Positions 56,864 to 64,000 of a stretch of DNA of 64,000 nt are shown in pieces; the stretch's first letter is position 1; each line of letters begins with the position of its first letter. The position numbers and the translations under genes are program-made. Source of the stretch: Nigrospora sphaerica (taxonomy: Eukaryota > Ascomycota > Sordariomycetes > Amphisphaeriales > Apiosporaceae); contig JAGVVL010000001.1 in assembly GCA_018287875.1 (NCBI GenBank), forward strand, positions 7,812,001-7,876,000, given 5' to 3'. A model generated the notes under the pieces. That model made no database searches. It worked only from the letters and a program-made list of their open reading frames with translations, and was not told the DNA's origin.

Positions 56864-58144
56864 TTATACTGTGTCGTCCTCGGGCAGCTCTTCGACAACC
56901 TGCTCCACCATGTCGATGAGCTCGTCGATGTCTGGCCGTTCGTTAGGGTCGACCTTGAGGCACCTCCGCACCACCTCGCGTATCGGTTCGCTGATGGCCT
57001 CGTCAGCAGCGCCGGCGCCTGCACTGGCGCCCGCCAAGCCCTTGCCCTTCTTCTGCGCGTTACGGCCTTCGTCGGGGAAGCGCCAGTCGCCGCCCATCAC
57101 ACACATGTTCAAACTACCGCCCGTCTCGTCGCTGCGCATCTCAAATGGTGACTTGCCCACCAGACAGGCGTACAGGGTGCACCCAAGGGACCAGATGTCT
57201 ACTTTCGTGTCGATGATGGCGCCCGTGTCGACTTCGAACAGCTCGGGGGCCCTGTAGGGCATGGTGCTGTGCTCGGCGGCCGTGTCTTGCATGGCGATGG
57301 CCTGCGAGCGCGACGTGATGGCGATGGGGGACTCGGCAATGGAGCCCAGGTCCATGATGATGGGCTGGATACCGTCGTCGTCAATCATGATGTTGCCTGT
57401 CGCCGTTGGTCAGCTCCATGCCCGCCGCGTGCTGGTACATTTGCTCGACTCACCTGGCTTGATGTCACGGTGCGCGTACGACCTCCGCTCGCCAGGTGCC
57501 GCAACCTGTTCCTCCACCATCAGCGGTCTTGCTTGTTCCGTCTCGTCGTCGGCGTCGGCCGCTGCCATGGCCATGTTCCTCCTCTCCTTGCCCTTGGGCC
57601 TGGGTACGTCCTCTTCTCCGGCCTTCGGGTTGCCCATCTCCATTCGCTCGCCTCCTGGGGGCGCCTGGTACTGGTGCATGTCCTTCATGGCCCTGCAGAC
57701 GCCGAGGAAGAGGGCCATCAGTTTCTTCTCGGGGAAGCGCGTGTGGTTGACCAGGTTCGCGTTGATCAGGTCTTGCAGGTTGCCGCGGCGGTAGTAGGGC
57801 AGCAGCACATAAACCGTCTTGGAACTAGGGTCGTTGCGCTCGGTGGCGATGGCGTAGTCGACGCTGTGGATGATGGCCGGGCTGTGAGCAAAAGTCTTGT
57901 AGGCTTCGACCTCGCGCATGGCTTGCTGGACCGACTCGGCACCGAAGGGACATCGTATCTTCTTGAGGGCGAACAACTCGGCCGTCGCCGTGTCCTGGAC
58001 CAGGTAAACGTAGCTGAAGCCGCCCTCGCCGAGCAGCCGCAGGATCTTGAAGGAGCGGCTGTTGATTTTCAGGGTCGGTGAGCCGGGGAAGCAGTTCAGA
58101 CAATTGCCGAACGAGTATATGAGATCCTGAAGCAATTGTGCCAT
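56864..58144 (-). CDS. env7: STK16/NAK-family kinase, Env7-like
   Basis: Exons are 57454-58144 and 56864-57396, joined by a 57 nt intron, giving 407 residues. The N-terminus MAQLLQDLIYSFGNCLNCFP carries Cys15 and Cys18, candidate palmitoylation sites like those anchoring yeast Env7 to the vacuole. The Gly loop is LLGEGGFSYVYLV and the active Lys is in FALKKIR. The catalytic loop is AHRDIKPGN, and the metal motif is MDLGS in place of DFG, which is normal for STK16. PYRAPELF and DIWSLGCTLYACLVGKSPFE complete the fold. A charged insertion of about 60 residues sits just before the catalytic loop. Env7 regulates vacuole fusion; that role is inferred. The frame is open a further 60 codons upstream to an ATG at 58324. 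Confidence 0.9.
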
Positions 58145-60133
58145 GGCGGCGATGGGGCCGGGCCGGGCTGGTCGGGCGGTTCGTGGTAGCCGGATGGGAT
58201 CAAACGACGTCGGCGGGCGAGCGCGTAGGCGATGTAGATTGGAAGCTATCGATTGGCACGAGGCGTATGGGACCGCTCGACTGCTGCGCGACCAGCTTGG
58301 GGAGGCAAGGACGGGGGCGTTCAATTATTCCTGCAATTGAATTCTCTTTCTCCGGCCGGGATGGACGTCTGTCGCTTAAAGCAATTTGGTTGTCGGAGGG
58401 CTGGGGTGGGCTCAGCTCGTTGACGTCTGGTGTCTTCCGCACAGGCATGTAGACAATGGCAGCGTAAGGCCCGCCACGGTGGTGATGGCTGGCCTAGAAT
58501 TAACCGTTGCTGCGACAAGGAACAGCCAACTGCAAGTACCTCCGTAGCCAGCCAACCAGCTGAGCCCGTTCGTAAGCTGCGCCACAGTTGCATCGCATCA
58601 GTTTCGCCGGTGCTGTACCTACCACCTGTGGAGGCGGACCCTGCATCGAGTTACGAGTGGTTGTAAGAAAGGGAAACAGCACATGTAAGTGCCCGCCTGT
58701 CCGGTCTTGGGCATGGAGACACACGCAAGCAAGTGCTTCCCTGCTCCGTGCTTGCCTGCTTCGTGCATATGATGGGATTGTGGAGTTGTGGCCGGCAACA
58801 GAGCGTGTGTCTTAAACCATGGCCTCGCTGCCTTCCGTCCTCAATGTCCGCCCCGGTCCCACGATAATGACACGGACTCGGTACCCCAGTTTTGCCGAAA
58901 GAGGCAACAGATGCAGCGGCTACGCCTTGTATGCAGCCAGTCGCTGCGCCTTGATCGGAGGCATGGACTTCGTACCTACCTGTGTAAACGGTCTTGCATT
59001 CAGCGTCTGCATGGGGCAAGGAGCCGAGTGCGTGGCATGACAGGCTGTAGATTGACGGACATGGATGGGACAAATTAACAACATCACATTCGCGGGTACA
59101 GAATCGATGCTCGTGGTGATAGGTGTGAGTGGGCAGAAGGATGTCATCGTTGCCAAAAAGGAGCATAAGCACGGCACCACCACCACCCAGCAGCTACGAA
59201 ACACGACAACGTATAGAGAGGGTGTAATGGGGTGTGGGTATCTCCAATAGTATATCCATGTGTCGGCACAGTACGAAATCAACAATGCTGCAAAAAACCT
59301 ACTTATAGCTAGTCACCCGGTCCTTCCCAACAGAAGTGCTGTGGGTGTCCAGTAAAATCTGGACGGCTTCTGTCAGGGGCGAGTTGGTGACAGTATGCAG
59401 TCCTGCTAACACACAACGATCAGCCTCAGCCAGCGCCAATTGCCACAACCGTATTCGTCCGCTCACAAGGCGGGGGGGTTCGCGCGCCCTCTAGTTGTAA
59501 GAAAACGACGATCCAGTGTACCTCGGAGAAGTCGCCAAGGTCGGCCGGGTGTACCGCTCGCCCATCTCGCCGGATGCCGCTCTAAGCATGTACCTAGGTA
59601 CATCCTCATTGCTCGCGCGCAGGGACGATGCACGCGCGAGCAGAAATGCGGGCAGGATGCAACTCAAATACCATGTGCGGATGATCTGGGAAGCCTGCGA
59701 GCGTGGCTCGTTCGTTCTGAGGGGAAACCGCCCGGTTCGTCTGGAATGCCAAATCATCGGGCTTTGTCGGTCGGAGGAGAGGCCATGAAATACCTTGGTC
59801 CGGGGGGGCCACGATTTCCTCACTGAAAGCTGGAGGGGCGGTCCGTGGTTTCGTCGTGGCTTCCCATTGCATTGATGATCTTCAAGGTTGGGCCTACGTC
59901 TGTCCCATCTCCTCGGTTGGGATTGGCAGAGTTGCTGCGCGCGAAGGCCAAATTCCCGAGGCGGAAGAATGCGCAAGTACTGCGAGGTCCGCGTGCGGCT
60001 GACCCTGCGCGGGCCGCCGTAGCACGGGCGGCAAACTATACATCGGGGGTACAAGGACCTTCGATTTCCATGGGATTCTATCGCAAGGCCGTGGCGCATG
60101 GTTTTTCAGCCTTCCCGGGGGGGTGTGAGGGGC

Positions 60134-60156
60134 GAGAGAGAGAGAGAGAGAGAGAG
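60134..60156. repeat. (GA)n microsatellite
   Basis: Eleven GA units plus a G, followed at 60180-60197 by a second, interrupted GA-rich stretch. Confidence 0.9.
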
Positions 60157-60405
60157 GCAATACTATGTGTAATGTACAGCGAGAGGGAGAGAGAGATAAC
60201 ATATGAAGGGAAGACGCAGGCTACGTGCTTAGAACGCTGTGTGCGCACGACACGAAGGCGACCATTGGAAGAAAGGTCAAGCAAGTATCGCTTGTCTACC
60301 TTTCTGCCTTGCCTCTTCGGCTTGATAATCTTCGGCAACAAAACACACACACCTCTTTCTTCCCTCCCCTCCCACCACCTTATTGTCTCTCGGTCCTTTC
60401 TGCCT

Positions 60406-60420
60406 GGAACATTCTGCAAG
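60406..60420 (+). promoter_or_regulatory. Possible heat-shock element upstream of Ydj1
   Basis: GGAACATTCTGCAAG contains GAA-NN-TTC-NN-CAA, two perfect and one near-perfect nGAAn unit in alternating orientation. It lies about 185 nt before the proposed leader-intron donor. Ydj1 genes are Hsf1 targets in yeast; here the assignment is by motif only. Confidence 0.3.
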
Positions 60421-60591
60421 CGCCTAGAGAGATCCTCCTCTATTTGAACCCCCCATCGCAAGACTAGAAGGGGTTGCCCGTCTATTGCCTCTCCCCCATC
60501 TCACCTCCCTTTACCATCCACCCACCACTTACCTACTCCTCCTCACACTCACATACACACACGACTTTCATCCAGGACAACAGAGAAAGAG

Positions 60592-60900
60592 GTACGTATG
60601 TCAGTGTCGCGCCCACCCCCAGTATTTTTACCACATTATCGCGCCCCGGCTTGTTTGCCGGTTCCGTTACTCGTTAGCCCCTAGCCCAGAGCCTTTCCTC
60701 GCCGGGGGGCCGCTCTAGGTCGTGTGAATGATTCGCGAACGTGGGGCATCTGCTCATGAACTTTTTCCCATCGAATTGTTCCATCGTTTTCTTCCTTGCC
60801 CCCCTGCCTCATCGCACCTCCCATTCCACCTAGCCCTCGGTATATCTATACCATTCACCACCTTCAGACGCAACTGGCTGACTGTTTGCAATTTTTGCAG
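60592..60900 (+). other. Probable 5' leader intron of the Ydj1 gene
   Basis: AAGAG|GTACGTATG gives a strong donor at 60592. GCTGACTG (branch) followed by ATTTTTGCAG gives a strong acceptor ending at 60900. Removing the 309 nt would leave a leader ending directly at the ATG at 61082. No coding frame is involved. Confidence 0.5.
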
Positions 60901-61081
60901 ACTCGGCATCTCGACAGCCGTTTCCGTCTATTGTCTATTGTCCACTCAACCCCATCGCAAACCGCGTACATTGATTGCATTTGCGACACGCAGCCTCGGC
61001 CATTACCATTTAGCTGTGTCGTTCCTCTTTTTTCTGCTCCTAGCCTTGACAGCGTAATTGAGCGAAACATAGACCGCCAAC

Positions 61082-62586
61082 ATGGTCAAGGAGACTAAGC
61101 TTTACGACACCCTGGGTGTAAGCATCCCCTCCACCCCCCTCCCCGACTCGACGTTGCGCTCGCGTCGCAACGACAACCGACATGGCGGCCCGACTCGAAA
61201 CCCCGAGCTGACAGTCGTGACTTGCAGGTCTCACCTACAGCCACTGAGCAAGAACTCAAGAAGGCATACAAGGTCAACGCGCTCAAGTACCACCCAGGTA
61301 AGATTTGACATATCCGTCGCTCCTACTGTACTTACGAATTGGGATTTATTCTAACTTTACCGCCACAGACAAGAACGCCCACAACCCTGAGGCCGAAGAG
61401 AAATTCAAGGAGGTGTCAGCGGCATACGAAATCCTCTCCGACTCCCAGAAACGCTCCATATATGATCAATATGGTGAGGCCGGCCTCGAGGGCGGTGCCG
61501 GCGGCGGTGGTACGGCCGCTGAGGATCTGTTTGCTCAGTTCTTCGGCGGCGGCGGCGGCGGTTTCGGAGGTGGTTTCGGCGGCATGTTCGGAGGTGGCGC
61601 GCCCAACCGTGGACCCCCTAAGGCTCGCACAATCCACCACACCCACAAGGTCTCGCTTGAGGACATCTACAAGGGCAAGATCTCCAAGCTTGCCCTGCAA
61701 CGCTCCATTATCTGCCCCAAGTGTGAGGGTCGTGGCGGAAAGGAAGGCGCTGTCAAGCGCTGCACTGGCTGTGACGGCCATGGCATGAAGACCATGATGC
61801 GCCAGATGGGTCCCATGATTCAGCGCTTCCAAACCGTCTGCCCCGACTGCAACGGAGAGGGCGAGATAATCAAGGAGAAGGACCGCTGCAAGCACTGCAA
61901 CGGCAAGAAGACCACCGTCGACCGCAAAGTGCTCCACGTCCACGTCGACCGTGGTGTGCGAAGCGGCACCAAGGTCGAGTTCCGCGGCGAGGGTGACCAG
62001 TCCCCCGGCGTACAAGCCGGCGACGTTGTCTTCGAGATCGAGCAGAAGCCCCACCCGCGCTTCACCCGGAAAGAAGACCACCTTCTCTACCGCGCCGAAA
62101 TCGACCTGGTTACCGCCTTGGCGGGTGGCACTATCTTCGTCGAGCACCTCGACGACAGGTGGCTGAGCGTCGACATCCTCCCCGGCGAGGCTATTGCCCC
62201 AGGTAAGCTCTCATCCGATGCTGCCGCTACTTTAGCGTCGACCGTGTACTAACGCTTGGCCTGCAGACACGGTGAAGATGATTCGCGGCCAGGGTATGCC
62301 GTCGCCCCGGCATCACGACTTCGGCAACATGTACATCCAGTTTGCCGTCAAGTTCCCCGAAAAGGGCTGGACAGAAGACCCGGCCGCGTTTGAGGCTCTG
62401 CAGAAGTACCTGCCCGCACCGGCCCTGCAGGTCCAGCCGCCGGCGGACGCCATGGCGGAGCCGGCCGACCTCGAGGACGTGGACACGCAGTCGTCGCAGC
62501 GTGTCTTCGGTGGCGGTCCCATGGAGGAGGATGAGGACGAGGACGGCCACCCGCACGCGGAGCGTGTCCAGTGCGCGTCGCAGTAA
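61082..62586 (+). CDS. ydj1: DnaJ type I co-chaperone Ydj1/Mas5, farnesylated
   Basis: Exons are 61082-61117, 61228-61297, 61369-62202 and 62267-62586, giving 419 residues. The J domain [13 protein letters not shown]...KYHPDKN has its HPD motif split by intron 2. A Gly/Phe-rich linker (about residues 75-105) follows. The four zinc-binding repeats are [24 protein letters not shown] and CKHCNGKK. Two substrate-binding beta domains follow, and the protein ends in CASQ, the same CaaX farnesylation box as yeast Ydj1. It stimulates Hsp70 ATPase in the cytosol and at the ER and mitochondrial surface, aiding folding and protein import. The assignment is secure. Confidence 0.97.
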
Positions 62587-63830
62587 AGAGTCCCTGTCGT
62601 CTACTTACTGCCAACGGGCTGGATACCGGGCGCCATGGGCTGGCTCTCGACGGGCCAGCTGTACAGCCAGCGCCATCCCAAAGCTCGCACGATCTTCTGA
62701 GACGATTAGCCAAGCAGCATGTCTTGCGAGGCTCCGCGTGTAATGAGGGCCAGAGTGCACGATGGCGGGAGGGTTTTGCCATTTGCATACTTGCTTTTGA
62801 CGAGGGAAGGGTTATGATTGTCACGTTTTCACAGCCGGGGGGATTGTAACGTTGCTCATGACTGTGGCGTGGCGGTATTCGTGCTGGTTTGGGCGTGCCG
62901 TTTGTTCATTGCGACGGTCATGCATCATCGATGACCTTTAGAGCGCCACGACATTTTTTTCGGGTATTGCACCGCAAAGCTGGCGTTTAGAGGTAATAGA
63001 GGACTAGGAGAATTTGTTCATTCACCAAGACGTTTGGCTTTTTATGAATTTCATTCTCTCGATTCATGCGCGACTTTTGATTTTGCCGCGTAGGCGTACG
63101 AATCCTCCGGAGGATACGCTCCTGGGCGTCAAGGGGGGGTGATGTTGGCCATCCGGACGATCCAAGGAGTCTTTGGCCCGGCGAGCCCAGTCGTCGATTG
63201 CCCATCGATGTGCTGGCCGCCCCGATGCGTCGGTGCGATTCAGATGGAATGGCGCCACTAATGGAGCACTGGAGGCCGCACGCCCACACAGAAGGGGAGG
63301 CCGGATTCATCCAGTTGCAGCGGGGATGTGGGTTGGAGGCCCGATGTTGGAACCCCATGGAAAGTATATTTCGCCTGCCCTTGGGCCCGTAGTAACAAGG
63401 TACAGCTGCGTGAGTCTCTGGCAGGGGCGGGGTGAAGGGCCCGCTGCCTGGCTTCCCTTTCTCTCCCCCCTCTTTCTCCCGACGACTGTGTGCCGTGGAT
63501 TCTCGCGGCACGTACGGGTTCCCGCCTCTTTCCTCGGGCGTTAGACTGCCCCTCCTCGTCCTCCCACTCCCACTCCTCCTCCTTATTCTTTCGTGCCCTC
63601 TGTTACACATCAGACAAGGACCGGATGCGTTTGGCCAAACCCGGTCGTAAGCTTGAGAGTGGGACGAAACTTAGGCAGATGCCAGGGCAGGAACCAAGCC
63701 GGCCTGGCATTCCGGAGCCCCTGGGGAAATGATTGGCAGGTCACGCCAGCGGGGGAGAGTGAGACATAAGAGGACCGAATGCCGTGGGGGCGTGTGGTAT
63801 TGTTTGCTTTTTGGGTGCTTCTATCGGCTT
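62587..63830. other. Spacer right of Ydj1, no gene seen
   Basis: 1.2 kb holding the 3' UTR of Ydj1 and, at the right, the 3' UTR of the partial minus-strand gene. A 207-codon minus frame at 62987-63610 has no recognisable content. Confidence 0.4.
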
Positions 63831-64000
63831 CTACTGAGGAGGGGCCGAGCCCGGGCCGGTCTCTGATTCTACGGCGGCGAGGGTCCCGACCGGGGCCTCC
63901 CCCTCGTCCCCATCGTCAAACTCCGTCTTGCGGAGGGGCTCCACCGTGTACAGCAGCCGGTCGAGCTCGTCGAAGCTGAGCTCGACGGGCGCCATGGGGT
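63831..64000 (-). CDS. Partial CDS (3' end), unknown protein
   Basis: Read from the right edge, the minus strand has an open frame ending with TAG at 63831-63833. It contains MAPVELSFDELDRLLYTVEP, then LRKTEFDDGDEGE and a low-complexity end SETGPGSAPPQ. The amphipathic leucine-rich and acidic pattern and strong codon bias suggest real coding sequence, probably the C-terminal part of a gene whose body lies beyond the window. An ATG at 63995 could also be a start, making a 54-residue peptide. No family is recognised. Confidence 0.35.
   Translation of the reverse strand, partial: PMAPVELSFDELDRLLYTVEPLRKTEFDDGDEGEAPVGTLAAVESETGPGSAPPQ

Larger units (their letters stand above)
58145..60579. other. 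Divergent spacer between the kinase and Ydj1 genes
   Basis: About 2.4 kb before the likely Ydj1 leader. It holds the kinase promoter on the left, a GTACCTAGGTAC palindrome at 59590-59601, a GA microsatellite at 60134-60156 and CT-rich sequence from about 60340 that is likely the Ydj1 promoter. No gene is supported. Confidence 0.45.

Overview
The window looks like nuclear DNA of a filamentous ascomycete, most likely a sordariomycete and perhaps Hypocreales. The reasons are short GT-AG introns (mostly 50-120 nt, often with a CTAAC or CTGAC branch site), GC-rich codon use, long gene-free spacers, and fungal marker proteins (Con-6, fimbrin, Are-type sterol acyltransferase, vacuolar Ams1, farnesylated Ydj1). 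The species is not identified. Every multi-exon model was built by hand, by joining reading frames at splice signals and checking that phases agree. Exon coordinates are given in each entry so they can be tested against RNA-seq.

Layout. 0-8 kb: a secreted GH5 endoglucanase (+), a SRAP/HMCES-type DNA-protein crosslink protein (-), ribosomal protein eL18 (-) and a YPR011C-like mitochondrial carrier (-). A 3.8 kb gene-free spacer follows. 11.5-17 kb: an Srp1-type SR splicing factor (-) and a C2-domain Inn1/Fic1-like protein (-). 20-29 kb: a gene-poor segment with con-6 (-), a TMEM234-like membrane protein (+) and two small secreted proteins (+). 29.5-39.5 kb: fimbrin (+), sterol O-acyltransferase (+), then an extended SDR (-) and a FAD monooxygenase (+) transcribed divergently from one 478 bp promoter. 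39.9 kb: an intron-containing tRNA-Ser(GCU) in an AT-rich patch. 42-50 kb: a CLIP-170-type plus-end protein (+) and alpha-mannosidase Ams1 (+). 50.7 kb: a degenerate second copy of the tRNA-Ser. 51-58 kb: ribosomal stalk protein P0 (+), mitochondrial MutS homologue Msh1 (-) and an Env7/STK16-like kinase (-). 61-62.6 kb: Ydj1-type DnaJ (+). The 3' end of an unidentified gene (-) is cut by the right edge.

Most of the window is housekeeping: translation (eL18, P0), splicing (Srp1), actin, microtubule and septum functions (fimbrin, CLIP, Fic1-like), genome maintenance (SRAP, Msh1), lipid storage (Are), vacuole (Ams1, Env7) and chaperoning (Ydj1). Accessory content is limited to GH5, the two small secreted proteins and the SDR/monooxygenase pair. 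No CRISPR, intact transposon, PKS/NRPS gene or rRNA was seen.

No wholly new system is claimed. The observations most worth a second look are two PIP-box-like motifs in the SRAP protein tail, a repeated basic module in the Msh1 N-terminus, palindromic CGG sites between the divergent SDR and monooxygenase genes, a stop-free in-frame 54 nt intron in the sterol acyltransferase, and the decayed tRNA-Ser copy.
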